From NCBI RefSeq assembly GCF_019801605.1, contig NZ_JAHVIT010000003.1:335631-399630 (forward strand): a DNA stretch of 64,000 bases, in the 5' to 3' direction. The position numbers were made by a program, and so were the translations under genes. Of this stretch, positions 48,641 to 58,540 are shown piece after piece; the first letter of the stretch is position 1, and every line of letters begins with the position of its first letter. Source of the DNA: Maritimibacter alkaliphilus. GTDB taxonomy: Bacteria > Pseudomonadota > Alphaproteobacteria > Rhodobacterales > Rhodobacteraceae. The notes under the pieces are model-generated. The model ran no database searches. It had not been told where the DNA came from and saw nothing but the letters and a program-made list of their open reading frames with translations.

Positions 48641-49231
48641 ATGAGCAGAACTCTTCGCGCGCTTTTCATCGTGATGCTGGTGGCATCCTGCGGTGGCGGT
48701 CGGTATTCCGCGCCGAACAATCTCGATGACGCCTGCAGCATCGTGCAGGAGCGCCCCAAGTACTTCCGCGCCTTCAAGGGCGCCGAACGCCGTTACGGCG
48801 TTCCGGTCTCCGTGCAGATGGCCATCATGCACCAGGAGAGCAAATTCATCGGCAATGCCCGCACCCCGCACAAGTACGCCCTCGGGATCATTCCCATGGG
48901 GCGGCAGAGCTCGGCCTATGGCTACAGCCAGGCGCTCGACGGGACGTGGGATGACTACAAGCGCGCCTCCGGCAACCGCCGGGCGAAGCGCGACGACATC
49001 CGCGACGCGACCGATTTCATGGGCTGGTACATGAACGAGACCACCAAGAAGGTGGGCGTGCCGATCTGGGACGCGCGCAACCAGTACCTCGCCTACCACG
49101 AGGGCCGCGCGGGCTACACACGCGGCAACCACAACTCCAAGCCCTGGCTGATCGCGGTCGCCAACAACGTGCAGGAACGCTCGCGCAAGTACGAGGCGCA
49201 GCTCAACAACTGCGGCTGGCGCTACCGCTGA
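48641..49231 (+). CDS. Lipoprotein lytic transglycosylase (SLT domain)
   Basis: 196 residues. Signal MSRTLRALFIVMLVASC with lipobox VASC|GG. It carries an SLT-type catalytic domain: AIMHQESKFIGNARTP with the catalytic Glu, YGYSQALDGTWDDYK, and YLAYHEGRAGYTRG. It is anchored in the outer membrane and probably cleaves peptidoglycan. RBS GAGAGG precedes ATG 48641. Monocistronic, with a bidirectional terminator downstream. Confidence 0.92.
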   Translation: MSRTLRALFIVMLVASCGGGRYSAPNNLDDACSIVQERPKYFRAFKGAERRYGVPVSVQMAIMHQESKFIGNARTPHKYALGIIPMGRQSSAYGYSQALDGTWDDYKRASGNRRAKRDDIRDATDFMGWYMNETTKKVGVPIWDARNQYLAYHEGRAGYTRGNHNSKPWLIAVANNVQERSRKYEAQLNNCGWRYR

Positions 49232-49284
49232 GCCCGGTCAGGACCCGGCCAAGCGTTCCGGCAAGTCCCCCGAGCAGACAGCAA

Positions 49285-49307
49285 AAGGGCCCCTGCGAGG
49301 GCCCTTC
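49285..49307. terminator. Bidirectional terminator between transglycosylase and lolA
   Basis: AAGGGCCC-CTGCGA-GGGCCCTT with an A-run on the left; convergent stops at 49231 (+) and 49330 (-). Confidence 0.75.
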
Positions 49308-49329
49308 GCACGTCCGCCGGCCTGCGGCC

Positions 49330-49941
49330 TCAGCGGTTCCGGTCGCCCTGCGGCCGCACCATGTCCGCCAGGAACATCTGGTCCGAGAGCCGCACGCCGG
49401 TCTCCAGCCCGCCGAGCACGACCGTGGTGGTCTCCCCGGCATCGTTGCGGATCACCCACTGGCGGAGTTCCACCGGAGCCCCGGTGAAGACGAGACGGAT
49501 ATCACCATACTCCGGATGGTCGGGGTCCTGCGCGGTCACCGTGGTGGAGGTGCCATCGCTCTCGTGGTTGGTCACCATCCGGGCCCGGCCAAGGTCCACG
49601 TTGTCATCGAGGATGATCGACAGCGGCGTGCGCGACAGCGGATAGGTCTCCCCCTGCCCGCCCTTGCTGTCGAAGACGCTCACCGCGCCCGCGCCCGCGA
49701 TCACCAGCGCCTCGTTCGGCGGATCGTATTCGAACCGCACCCGCCCGGGCCGCTTGATGTAGAGCTTCCCGGTCGAGATCGAGCCGTCGTCGTTGATCTG
49801 GGTAAAGGGGGCCTGCGCGGTCTTGATCCCGTTCAGGTAGGTGGAAATCTCGCCCAGGGGCACCGGCGCGGCCATCAGCCGCCCTGCACCGAGGACGAAG
49901 GGTGTGGCCAGCGCACCGGCGATGAGATCTCTGCGTTTCAT
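49330..49941 (-). CDS. lolA: Outer-membrane lipoprotein carrier protein LolA
   Basis: 203 residues. A twin-Arg-containing signal-like N-terminus (MKRRDLIAGALATPFVLGAG) precedes a LolA beta-barrel: TQINDDGSISTGKLYIKRPG, RVRFEYDPPNEALVIAGAG, SVFDSKGGQGETYPL. It ferries lipoproteins through the periplasm. It lies downstream of ftsK on the same strand, separated by 296 bp and a composite repeat. Confidence 0.93.
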   Translation of the reverse strand: MKRRDLIAGALATPFVLGAGRLMAAPVPLGEISTYLNGIKTAQAPFTQINDDGSISTGKLYIKRPGRVRFEYDPPNEALVIAGAGAVSVFDSKGGQGETYPLSRTPLSIILDDNVDLGRARMVTNHESDGTSTTVTAQDPDHPEYGDIRLVFTGAPVELRQWVIRNDAGETTTVVLGGLETGVRLSDQMFLADMVRPQGDRNR

Positions 49942-50045
49942 GGGGTCAATCTACTCCCGCCCTCGTTCACGAACCAGAGGACAAACGCACACATCTGCGT
50001 AGGGTTCCCCACCCACGATCCCGCCCCTTCCCGGCCCCGCCCGCC

Positions 50046-50113
50046 CTTTCATCTTTCAGGCAAATACTCCGGGGGGAATTGGCCCGGCACGGGCCAAGGG
50101 GGGCAGCGCCCCC
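50046..50113 (-). repeat. Composite stem repeat, copy 4
   Basis: Conserved block CTTTCATCTTTCAGGC...AAATACTCCGGGGGG, then stem TTGGCCCG-GCA-CGGGCCAA (50079-50097), then stem GGGGGGC-AGC-GCCCCC (50098-50113). Between lolA and ftsK. Confidence 0.8.
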
Positions 50114-50162
50114 AACCGGATCGGAGCGCGCCAGCGATCCGATCCCCCTGATGAAATGAAAC

Positions 50163-50183
50163 GGGGCGCCCCATGGGCGCCCC
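50163..50183 (-). terminator. Probable terminator after ftsK
   Basis: GGGGCGCCC / GGGCGCCCC stem with a 3-nt loop. On the minus strand it is followed by GTTTCATTTCATC, a weak T-rich tail. It lies 55 bp beyond the ftsK stop. Confidence 0.55.
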
Positions 50184-50237
50184 TCATTCAGATAGCTTTC
50201 GGCAGATGACGTCTGGCAGATCAGTCCCGGCAGACCA

Positions 50238-53200
50238 TCACTGCTCGGGCACGAGGATCTCACGCTTGCCGACGTGGTTCGCCGGGCTCACCAGCCCCTC
50301 TTCCTCCATCTGCTCCACGAGGCGGGCCGCCTTGTTGTAGCCGATGGCCAGCTTGCGCTGGATGTAGGAGGTGGAGCACTTGCGGTCCTTGATCACCACG
50401 GCCACCGCCTGGTCGTAGAGCGCATCCTCGCCGTCGGTGTTGCCGCCGGTGGAGAGGCCCAGCACCGCGTCGATGTCGTCGGCCTTCTCCTCGTCCGGGC
50501 CCTCGACCACGCCACCGATGTAGGACGGCGGGCCATAGGCCTTGAGGTGGTTCACGATCTCCTCGACCTCTTCATCCGAGACGAAGGGCCCGTGGCAGCG
50601 GGTGATCCGCGCGCCGCCCGCCATGTAGAGCATGTCGCCCATGCCGAGCAGCTGCTCCGCGCCCATCTCGCCGAGGATCGTGCGGCTGTCGATCTTCGAG
50701 GTCACCTGGAAGGAAATCCGGGTCGGGAAGTTCGCCTTGATCGTCCCGGTGATGACGTCGACCGAGGGGCGCTGCGTCGCCATGATCAGGTGGATACCGG
50801 AGGCCCGCGCCATCTGCGCCAGACGCTGGATGCAGGCCTCGATCTCCTTGCCCGCGACCATCATCAGGTCGGCCATCTCGTCGACGATGACGACGATGTA
50901 GGGCATCTTCTCGGGCCGGATCTCCTCGGTCTCGAAGACCGGATCGCCGGTCTCGTCGTCGAAGCCGGTCTGCACCGTGCGCGAGAACATCTCGCCCTTG
51001 GCCAGCGCGTCCTGCACCCGGCCGTTGTAGCCGTCGATGTTGCGCACGCCCATCTTGGACATCTTGCGATAGCGCTCTTCCATCTCGCCCACGACCCACT
51101 TCAGGGCCACCACAGCCTTCTTGGGGTCGGTGACGACCGGAGAGAGCAGGTGCGGGATACCGTCGTAGACGGAGAGTTCCAGCATCTTCGGGTCGATCAT
51201 GATCAGGCGGCACTCGTCCGGGGTCAGCCGGTAGAGCAGCGACAGGATCATCGTGTTGATCGCGACCGATTTACCCGAGCCGGTGGTCCCCGCGATCAGC
51301 AGGTGGGGCATCTTGGCAAGGTTGGCCACCACGGCGCCGCCGCCGATGTCCTTGCCGAGGGCAAGGGGCAGCTTCATGTTCTTGTCGTCGAAGTCGCGGC
51401 TGGCGAGGATCTCGCGCAGGACCACCTTCTCGCGGTTCTCGTTCGGCAGTTCGATCCCGATGACCGACCGGCCCGGCACGGTCGAGACCCGCGCGGAGAG
51501 CGCCGACATGGAGCGCGCGATGTCATCGGCCAGACCGATCACGCGGCTCGCCTTGAGGCCCGGCGCCGGCTCCAGTTCGTACATGGTGACCACGGGGCCG
51601 GGACGGACCGAGACGATCTCGCCCTTCACGCCGTAGTCGTCGAGCACGTTTTCCAGCATCCGCGCGTTCTCTTCCAGCGCCTCGTCGGAGAGGACGTGCC
51701 GCTGGATGTTCGCGGGGTTGGCCAGCAGGTTGAGCGGCGGCAGCTCGTATTCGATCGCCGGCTCTTCGAACTGCAGCTTGGGGTTGGCCTCCGCCTCGGC
51801 GCGGGCTGAGGGTTTCGAGGCCTTCATGGTGGCGGAATGCACCACGCGACGGGCGGGTTCGCCGGTGGGGATCACCGGGCGCGGCGCATCGGCGCGCGGG
51901 GCGACCATCGGGCCCTCGTCGTCGTAGGCATCGGCCCGTGGGGTGATCGCCGCAGCGTCGCCCCGGGTTTCCCCGGCGATCTCGTCACGGGGCGCATCGG
52001 CGCGCGGGCTGACGCGGGCCATGGCGGGCTCGGCACGGCGCGGGGCGGGCTCGGGCATCTCGTGGGGGACACCGTCCCAGAAGGCCTCGACCGTCTCGTC
52101 GTAGTCGTCCCACTCGGTGCCGATCGCGGCCTCGTCATAGCTCGCGTCGAAGGATTGCTCGACCTCGGCATAGGTCATCGGGGCCTCTTCCACCGGCGCA
52201 GAGGGGGCCACGGGCTGGCGCGGCTGGGGCGCCACGGCACGCGGGCTGGGGGCGGCTGCGGGGGCCTGCGGTGCGGCCATGCGTGGCTCGGCCCGCAGGG
52301 TCGGCGTCTCGACCGGCGCGGCGGGCGCCGGCGGCGCGGCGCGCGAGGCGGTCAGCGGCGGTTCCGGCGGCAGGACGACCGGGGCTGCGGTCAGCGGCGG
52401 CTCGACCCGCGAGGGCTGCGACCGTTCGCTCACGATCAGCGGCCCGGGGCGGCGGCCCCGGCCCTTGGTCAGGGGCATGTTGGCGGGGGCGGTGTGGCCC
52501 GCAACCCGGCGCGCGCGGCTGCGGACGATGTCCGCGATCTTGGCTTTGATCCGGTCGTCTCCGGTCATGTCGTCACTCATCTGGCCCTCGGCGGCCCCCG
52601 GGTAGGCGGGATCGACCCACTCCGGCTCGGGCATCTCGTCTTCGGTGCTGCGCCGTTTCAGCCCCGGCAGCGGCAGGCGGCTGAGGAAGCCCCCGCGCGG
52701 GGCCTCCTCCTCTTCGGGCGCCGCGTCGAGGACGTATTCCTCCGGCTCGGCATAGGGTTCATAGGCCGCCTCCTGCCCGTGATAGACCGGCGCCTCGTAG
52801 GCTGGTGCCTCGGGCGGGACCGGCACGGCGCGGCGCACGACCGGGGCCGAGCGGCGCGGCGCGGGAGCAGGCGCAGGCACCGGCTCCTCGTAGTCCTCGT
52901 AGACCGCGTATTCCTCGTCCTCGACAGCCTGTTCGGCCCAGAGGCGGCGTTCCTCGGCGGCGGCGGCGCGGCGGGCGCGACGCTCGACCCCCTTCTGTTG
53001 CAGGGTCTGGGCGGATTTCACCGCGCCCACGGCGCCGTGGCCCAGCAGTTTCAGCAGGTTGGCATAGAGCAGGATGACGCCCACCAGCAGGAAGCGCCCG
53101 ATACGGCGCAGTTCCTCGCCGGTGAAGCCCAGCACGAAAATGCCAAGCGCCACCATGCCCGCGCCCAGCATCAGCGACAGCAGCTTGAGGCCCAGCGAGG

Positions 53201-53678
53201 CCGCGATCGGCGCGACGCCCAGAACCGTGGCCAGCACCGTATCGCCGAAGAGACCGCCCATGCCGAAGTTGTGGGTCCAGCCCGGGCCGGGCACCAGCGA
53301 GGCGGCATAGACCGCCAGCAGCGCCACCCAGATCGGCGAGAAGATCAGCCGCGAGAGCGCGCGCTCTTCACCGCGATGCAGCGCGAGGCGCAGGCCCCAG
53401 CCGAGCAGCAGCGCCGAGATGCCCCAGCTGCCCCAGCCCACGATCATGAAGACCGGCGCCGCGATCGAGGCCCCGATCTGGCCCAGCCAGTTCTGCACCG
53501 GCGCATCGGTGGCCGACATCCACGAGGGATCGTTCGGATCGTAGGACCCGATCATCATGGCCGCCATCAGACCGAGGGCAATCAATGCCAGCCCGCCCAG
53601 CTCCTTGCCGCGCCGCTCTATGGCGGCCTGCATGTTGCTGTCGAAAAGCGGATCGCGTCCTCTGGTCTGGAAGGCCAT
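50238..53678 (-). CDS. ftsK: DNA translocase FtsK
   Basis: 1146 residues. FtsK anchors in the division septum and pumps DNA during chromosome dimer resolution. The N-terminus has several membrane helices (residues ~25-215). A long Pro/Ala/Glu-rich linker follows (~230-650), then the RecA-like motor with Walker [14 protein letters not shown] near residue 800, [13 protein letters not shown], and the C-terminal gamma winged-helix ([20 protein letters not shown]). It is complete. It follows the dapC candidate by 12 bp and is probably co-transcribed with it. Confidence 0.97.
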   Translation of the reverse strand: MAFQTRGRDPLFDSNMQAAIERRGKELGGLALIALGLMAAMMIGSYDPNDPSWMSATDAPVQNWLGQIGASIAAPVFMIVGWGSWGISALLLGWGLRLALHRGEERALSRLIFSPIWVALLAVYAASLVPGPGWTHNFGMGGLFGDTVLATVLGVAPIAASLGLKLLSLMLGAGMVALGIFVLGFTGEELRRIGRFLLVGVILLYANLLKLLGHGAVGAVKSAQTLQQKGVERRARRAAAAEERRLWAEQAVEDEEYAVYEDYEEPVPAPAPAPRRSAPVVRRAVPVPPEAPAYEAPVYHGQEAAYEPYAEPEEYVLDAAPEEEEAPRGGFLSRLPLPGLKRRSTEDEMPEPEWVDPAYPGAAEGQMSDDMTGDDRIKAKIADIVRSRARRVAGHTAPANMPLTKGRGRRPGPLIVSERSQPSRVEPPLTAAPVVLPPEPPLTASRAAPPAPAAPVETPTLRAEPRMAAPQAPAAAPSPRAVAPQPRQPVAPSAPVEEAPMTYAEVEQSFDASYDEAAIGTEWDDYDETVEAFWDGVPHEMPEPAPRRAEPAMARVSPRADAPRDEIAGETRGDAAAITPRADAYDDEGPMVAPRADAPRPVIPTGEPARRVVHSATMKASKPSARAEAEANPKLQFEEPAIEYELPPLNLLANPANIQRHVLSDEALEENARMLENVLDDYGVKGEIVSVRPGPVVTMYELEPAPGLKASRVIGLADDIARSMSALSARVSTVPGRSVIGIELPNENREKVVLREILASRDFDDKNMKLPLALGKDIGGGAVVANLAKMPHLLIAGTTGSGKSVAINTMILSLLYRLTPDECRLIMIDPKMLELSVYDGIPHLLSPVVTDPKKAVVALKWVVGEMEERYRKMSKMGVRNIDGYNGRVQDALAKGEMFSRTVQTGFDDETGDPVFETEEIRPEKMPYIVVIVDEMADLMMVAGKEIEACIQRLAQMARASGIHLIMATQRPSVDVITGTIKANFPTRISFQVTSKIDSRTILGEMGAEQLLGMGDMLYMAGGARITRCHGPFVSDEEVEEIVNHLKAYGPPSYIGGVVEGPDEEKADDIDAVLGLSTGGNTDGEDALYDQAVAVVIKDRKCSTSYIQRKLAIGYNKAARLVEQMEEEGLVSPANHVGKREILVPEQ

Positions 53679-53690
53679 GTTCCTCGTTCC

Positions 53691-54869
53691 TCACATGTAA
53701 AGACAATCGCGCAGCGTGATCAGCGCCGGCGTCATCTCGTCTATTGGGGCCACCATGGCGACCCGGATGTATCCCTGGCCGGGGTTGTCCCCGTCCACGT
53801 CGCGGCTGAGATAGGCGCCGGGCAGGACCCGCACGCCGGTCTCGGTCCAGAGCTTGACGGCGGCCTGTTCGCCGTCTTCCACCGGAAGCCACAGGAAGAA
53901 GCCCGCGTCAGGGCCCTTGTATCCCGGCACGCCGTCAAAGACCGCGTCCGCCGCATTGTATTTCGCCTGATAGAGCGCGCGGTTCTCTTCCACGTGGGTC
54001 TCGTCGGACCAGACCCGCTCGGCCACGCGCTGCAGCGGCAGCGGCAGGGGGGCACCGGAATAGGCGCGCAGCTGGCGCACGCGTTTCATCGTCTCGACCC
54101 CGCCCGCCACGAAGCCCGAGCGCAGGCCCGGCAGGTTCGAGCGTTTCGAGAGCGACTGGAAGATCACCACCCGCTCCGGGTCGGCCCCGATCTCGGCCGC
54201 AACCTCCAGTGCGCCCGGGGGCGGCGTGTCGCGGTAGAGCTCGGAATAGCATTCGTCGGCGAAGATCTGGAAATCGTATTTCTCGGCCAGTGCCAGCAGC
54301 TCGCGCCAGTAGGCCTTGTCGGCCACCGCGCCCTGCGGGTTCGAGGGCGAGCAGACATAGGCCGCGGTGGTGCGGTTCAGCACCTCCTCGGGCAGCGCGC
54401 CGTAGTCGGGCAGATAGTTGTTCTGCCGCGTCGCGGGCACGAAGACCGGCTGCGAGCCCACGGACATCGCCGCGATCATGTAGACTTGGTAGAACGGGTT
54501 CGGCAGCAGGATCGCCGGTGTCTGGCCGTTCTTCTCCTCGGGGCAGACCGCCATCGCGATGTTGTAGAGCCCCTCGCGGGTGCCGTTGAGCGGCATCACC
54601 TGCTTGGTCGCATCCAGCGTCACGCCATAGCGACGGGTCACCCAGTCGCCGATCGCCTGCTGAAGTTGCGGCGAGCCGTCGTTGGGCGGGTAGGAGCCGA
54701 AGCCTGCCATATTCTCCGCGATGACCTCCGGCACGAAGGCCGGGAAGGCGTGCTTGGGCTCGCCAATGGTCATATGCACGACGTCGCCGCCGGCGGGACG
54801 GGAATCAAGCAACGTCCGCAGACGCGGAAACGCATACTCCGGAAGGTTCGAAAACCGCTCAGGAAACAT
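53691..54869 (-). CDS. dapC: Class I/II aminotransferase, probable succinyl-diaminopimelate transaminase
   Basis: A 392-residue fold-type-I PLP enzyme. VHMTIGEPKHAFP and GFGSYPPNDGSPQLQQAI are the N-terminal hallmarks of DapC-like transaminases. Substrate-side YVCSPSNPQG, Asp in IFADECYSELY, and PLP-lysine Lys242 in SLSKRSNLPGLRSG are present. It is inferred to convert succinyl-amino-oxopimelate to succinyl-LL-DAP, the step between DapD and DapE, both of which are in this window. A general aspartate or alanine transaminase role cannot be excluded. Confidence 0.82.
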   Translation of the reverse strand: MFPERFSNLPEYAFPRLRTLLDSRPAGGDVVHMTIGEPKHAFPAFVPEVIAENMAGFGSYPPNDGSPQLQQAIGDWVTRRYGVTLDATKQVMPLNGTREGLYNIAMAVCPEEKNGQTPAILLPNPFYQVYMIAAMSVGSQPVFVPATRQNNYLPDYGALPEEVLNRTTAAYVCSPSNPQGAVADKAYWRELLALAEKYDFQIFADECYSELYRDTPPPGALEVAAEIGADPERVVIFQSLSKRSNLPGLRSGFVAGGVETMKRVRQLRAYSGAPLPLPLQRVAERVWSDETHVEENRALYQAKYNAADAVFDGVPGYKGPDAGFFLWLPVEDGEQAAVKLWTETGVRVLPGAYLSRDVDGDNPGQGYIRVAMVAPIDEMTPALITLRDCLYM

Positions 54870-54980
54870 CTATACTGCCTCGAATTCGGGATCATTTTCG
54901 CCCCGTTTGGCTGCGAAGGTAACGCATGCCGGGGGCATTCGTCCAGCGCCGCCCGTGTGGGCGGCGCCGATTTGTGTCTT

Positions 54981-56309
54981 TTAGGTCAGGGCCTTTTCGG
55001 CCACTGCGCCAATCCGCAGCAGGGCCTCTTCGCCCATCGCGCGGCCCATCAGCATGACCCCGCAGGAGGGCGTGCCGGTGGGCAGGGTCAGCGCCGAAAG
55101 CCCCATCATGTTGCCCACGCGGGTGTTGCGCAGCGCCAGCAGGTTCTCGGTCACGTAGTAGGCGTCATCCTCCATCAGGCGCTGCGCGTCCGGCGGCAGG
55201 ATCGGCGCGGTCGGCGCCAGCACGGCGTCGAAGCCGGCCATGCGCGCGGCCCACTCCGCACGGGTCTGTTCCAGCACCTGCCACGCGGCGACGTAATCCG
55301 CGGCCAGCGCCGTGGCGCCCGCCCGGAAGCGTTCGAGGATACGGTCGAACATCACGTCCGGATTGGCCTCGATCACCTCGCGCCAGAGGCCATAGGCCTC
55401 GGCCGTGAAGAGCAGCCCGGAGAGCGCCATCGCGCGGTCCACCTCGGGGGCGGCCACCTCGACCAGTTCGGCACCCGCGGCGCGCAGCTTCTCCAGCGCG
55501 GTCTCGTAGGCGGCCTTGGGCTCGGGGCGCAGGTCATCGAGCACGCAGTTGGTCAGCACCGCCATGCGCACGCCCTTCAGCGAGGCCCCGGCGAGGTCGG
55601 CGGGCTTGCCGCCCTCGATCGCCGCCAGCAGCAGCCCCGCATCCTCGACCGAGCGGCAGAGCGGCCCGATGGTGTCGAACTTCAGGCAGAGCGGCACGAC
55701 CCCCTTCAGGGTGATCCGCCCGGCGGTCGTCTTGAGGCCCACGAGGTCCTGCCACGCCGAGGGGATGCGGACCGAGCCGCCGGTGTCCGAGCCGATGCCC
55801 GCCGCCGCAAGCCCGAAGGCCACCGAGGCCGCGGCGCCGGAGGAGGAGCCCCCCGGCACCGCCCTGGGGTCGTTCACGTTGGGCGAGGTCGCGGTCGTCG
55901 GGTTCAGCCCCAGCCCCGAGAAGGCCAGTTCCGACATATGCGTCTTGCCGAGGCAGACGAGGCCCTGCGCCGTGGCATTGGCCAACACCGGCGCGTCGAC
56001 ATCGGGCACCCGGCCCGTCAGCAGGCGCGAGCCGGCCTCGGTCGCCACGCCGGCCGAATCGAACAGGTCCTTCCAGCTGATCGGCACCCCGTCCAGCGGC
56101 GAGATGCGCAGGCCCGCGCGGGCGCGCTCTGCCGCGGCGCCGGCCTCGGCCAGGGCGCGGTCATGGGTGACGACCGTGTAGATCCGGTCGCGGTCGGGAT
56201 GGGCGTCGATGGCGTCCAGATAGGTCTTGGTCAGCGCCACCGGGTCGATGGCGCCGCTGCCGATGCCGCGGCCGAGATCGGCGGCAGTCATCCATAGCCA
56301 GTCCTGCAT
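54981..56309 (-). CDS. Amidase-signature hydrolase (second in window)
   Basis: A 442-residue amidase-signature protein. Lys80 (DGVPISWKDLF), the cis-Ser in PGGSSSGAAAS (residues 155-157) and nucleophile Ser179 (GSDTGGSVRIPS) form the triad. It diverges from the amidase at 817 in length and motifs, so it is not a recent duplicate. There are no gatB/gatC neighbours. The function is amide hydrolysis of unknown substrate. Divergent from the UbiH-type gene, 81 bp apart. Confidence 0.92.
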   Translation of the reverse strand: MQDWLWMTAADLGRGIGSGAIDPVALTKTYLDAIDAHPDRDRIYTVVTHDRALAEAGAAAERARAGLRISPLDGVPISWKDLFDSAGVATEAGSRLLTGRVPDVDAPVLANATAQGLVCLGKTHMSELAFSGLGLNPTTATSPNVNDPRAVPGGSSSGAAASVAFGLAAAGIGSDTGGSVRIPSAWQDLVGLKTTAGRITLKGVVPLCLKFDTIGPLCRSVEDAGLLLAAIEGGKPADLAGASLKGVRMAVLTNCVLDDLRPEPKAAYETALEKLRAAGAELVEVAAPEVDRAMALSGLLFTAEAYGLWREVIEANPDVMFDRILERFRAGATALAADYVAAWQVLEQTRAEWAARMAGFDAVLAPTAPILPPDAQRLMEDDAYYVTENLLALRNTRVGNMMGLSALTLPTGTPSCGVMLMGRAMGEEALLRIGAVAEKALT

Positions 56310-56390
56310 GCGGGTACTCCTTGCGTCGCCGGGACGGTAGCGCCAGCGGGACGCATGGACAATCCCGCCCGGGGGCGCATATTGCGCCGC

Positions 56391-57605
56391 ATGGAACATG
56401 ATGCCGATATCCTGATCACCGGGGGCGGGCTGAACGGCCCCGCGCTCGCGCTGGCCCTCGTGCGGGCCGGCTTCCGTGTCACGCTGGTGGATGCGCAGCC
56501 CGCGCAGGCGCAGGGGGCCGATGACTTCGACGGGCGCTCCTATGCGCTTGCCCTCGCCTCGGTCCGGCTGCTGACGGCCATCGGTGTCTGGGAGCGGGTC
56601 GGCGACAAGGCCCAGCCGATGCTGGACATAAAGGTCACCGACGGCCGCGCCGGCGAAGGGCCCGCGCCCTTCTGGATGCATTTCGACCACCGCGAGATCG
56701 AGGAAGGCCCGATGGGCCAGATGCTCGAGGACCGCTACCTGCGCCGCGCCTTCGCCGAGGCGATGGCGGCCGCCCCCGGCCTGACCGTCCTGCACGGCGA
56801 GACGGTGATCGCGCAGGACCCGGGCGTCGATGGCGTCACCGTCACGCTGGCCTCGGGGCAGAGCCTCTCGGCCAAGCTGCTGGTGGGCTGCGACGGGCGG
56901 AGCAGCGGCACCGCCGCGCGGGCGGGCATCAAGCGCACCGGCTGGGACTACGGCCAGACCGCGCTGGTCTGTGCCATCGCCCACGAGCTGCCCCACGAGG
57001 GCGTGGCGCATCAGTTCTTCATGCCCCCGGGCCCGCTGGCCATCCTGCCCCTGCCCGGCAACCGCTCCTCCATCGTCTGGAGCGAGCGGCACGGCGCGGC
57101 CAAGGCGATCAACGCGCTGACGGACGAGGATTACCTCGCCGTGCTGCGGCCCCGGTTCGGTGATTTCCTCGGCCAGATCAGCCTTGCGGGCAAACGCTTC
57201 TCCTATCCCCTCGGCCTGTCGCTGGCGCAGAGCTTCATCGCGCCCCGGGTGACGCTGATCGGCGATGCGGCCCACGGGATGCACCCGATCGCGGGCCAGG
57301 GGCTGAACGCGGGCCTGCGCGACATCGGGGCGCTGGCGCAGGTGCTGGACGAGGCCCAGCAGCGCGGCGAGGACATCGGCGCCGAGACGGTGCTGATGCG
57401 GTATCAGGAATGGCGGCGCTTCGACACGGCAACGCTGGCCATGGCCACCGACCTGTCGAACCGGCTCTTCTCGAACGACAACCCGCTGCTGCGGCTGGCG
57501 CGCGACGTCGGCATGGGGGCGATCAACGCCCTGCCGCCCCTGCGCCGGGGCTTCATCCGCGAAGCCGCGGGGCTGACCGGCGAGTTGCCCGCGCTGATGC
57601 GCTGA
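56391..57605 (+). CDS. UbiH/UbiF/COQ6-family FAD monooxygenase
   Basis: A 404-residue flavoprotein hydroxylase of ubiquinone biosynthesis. N-terminal FAD motif GGGLNGPALALALVRAG; GCDGRSSGTAARAGI in the middle; LIGDAAHGMHPIAGQGLN near residue 290, the UbiH/COQ6 signature. Which ring position it hydroxylates cannot be decided from sequence. ATG 56391 is preferred over 56355. Confidence 0.93.
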   Translation: MEHDADILITGGGLNGPALALALVRAGFRVTLVDAQPAQAQGADDFDGRSYALALASVRLLTAIGVWERVGDKAQPMLDIKVTDGRAGEGPAPFWMHFDHREIEEGPMGQMLEDRYLRRAFAEAMAAAPGLTVLHGETVIAQDPGVDGVTVTLASGQSLSAKLLVGCDGRSSGTAARAGIKRTGWDYGQTALVCAIAHELPHEGVAHQFFMPPGPLAILPLPGNRSSIVWSERHGAAKAINALTDEDYLAVLRPRFGDFLGQISLAGKRFSYPLGLSLAQSFIAPRVTLIGDAAHGMHPIAGQGLNAGLRDIGALAQVLDEAQQRGEDIGAETVLMRYQEWRRFDTATLAMATDLSNRLFSNDNPLLRLARDVGMGAINALPPLRRGFIREAAGLTGELPALMR

Positions 57606-57690
57606 TCCGGCGGCGGCGCCTCTACATTGCTGCCCCCCTGCGGCGGCCCGGCACCGGGCTGTGGCCCCCGGCCCCGTCGTCTTGCCCCGG

Positions 57691-57716
57691 TAAATCGGCC
57701 CAGTAAATCGGCCCGG
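57691..57716 (+). repeat. Two tandem 13-bp repeats
   Basis: TAAATCGGCCCAG and TAAATCGGCCCGG, adjacent, in the 302-bp gap between the UbiH-type gene and the pqi operon. Nothing else in that gap is recognisable. Confidence 0.7.
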
Positions 57717-57907
57717 TCCGTGGGCCGGTCCTTGGGCCCAGTGCCCTGTTCCAGTCTCCGCCCGTTTCCCTGCCCGTCCCCGCCCCGTCGCTGCACCGTC
57801 CCCGCACCGGCGCCCCTGCCCCCTCCCCCGGGGGCAGTGCAGTTGACCCCGCCGCGCCCCGCCTTACCATGCAGGGATCAATTCGCGGCCAAGGAGGCCC
57901 GCCCCAG

Positions 57908-58540
57908 ATGTCGCCGTCCGCCCTGCCAGAGCAGGACCTTCACGACCTGATCGCCTGCCCGACCTGCGACGCGGTCTACCACATCGTGCCCCCCGAGAAG
58001 GGACAGCGCGCCGTCTGTGCCCGCTGCCACACGGTGCTGATCGCGCCGCGGCGGCGTGCGGGAGAGCAGCTGATCGCCATCGCGCTCTCCATCGTGATCC
58101 TCGTGGTGGCGGCGACGCTGTTTCCCTTCCTCTCGATCAACGTGGGTGGGCTGGGGCACGCGGCCTCGGTGCTGGATGCGGCGCTGGCCTTCTCGTCCTC
58201 GCCGCTGCTGGTGCTGCTGTCGCTGACCGTGACGGCCCTGATCATCTTCGTGCCCGTGCTGCGGGCGCTGCTGCTGATCTACGTGCTGACGCCCATCGTC
58301 CGCGACCGCCCGCCCGCAGAGCACGCGATCCGCGCCTTCCGCCTGTCGGAAGCGTTGCGTCCGTGGTCCATGGCGGAAATTTTCGCCATCGGCTGTGCCG
58401 TGGCACTGGTCAAGATCGCGGATCTGGCGCAGGTCCACCTTGGCCCCGCCTTCTGGATGTTCAGCGCCCTGATGGTGCTGGTGGTGCTGCAGGACAGTTT
58501 CATGTGCAGGTACACGGTATGGAAATCGCTGGAAAAGTGA
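57908..58540 (+). CDS. PqiA-like membrane protein, first half
   Basis: A 210-residue protein matching one PqiA domain. It has a zinc-ribbon CPTC...CARC at residues ~20-45, then four membrane segments (LIAIALSIVILVVAATLFPF, LVLLSLTVTALIIFV, and so on). In Escherichia coli PqiA is a single two-domain protein; here the halves are separate genes. It is part of an inner-membrane complex that moves lipids with the MCE protein PqiB. ATG 57908 follows AAGGAGG; ATG 57869 lacks an RBS. Confidence 0.88.
   Translation: MSPSALPEQDLHDLIACPTCDAVYHIVPPEKGQRAVCARCHTVLIAPRRRAGEQLIAIALSIVILVVAATLFPFLSINVGGLGHAASVLDAALAFSSSPLLVLLSLTVTALIIFVPVLRALLLIYVLTPIVRDRPPAEHAIRAFRLSEALRPWSMAEIFAIGCAVALVKIADLAQVHLGPAFWMFSALMVLVVLQDSFMCRYTVWKSLEK

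Noticed and set aside
49330..49941. Tat export of LolA from its RR motif
   Set aside because: MKRRDLIAGAL has twin Arg but lacks the usual hydrophobic consensus spacing (RRxFLK), and LolA is normally Sec-exported, so no Tat claim is made.
51837..56297. A very long plus-strand open frame (over 1400 codons) opposite ftsK, the dapC candidate and an amidase
   Set aside because: It is His/Arg/Gly-rich low-complexity translation antisense to three clearly conserved genes; high GC suppresses stops in that frame.
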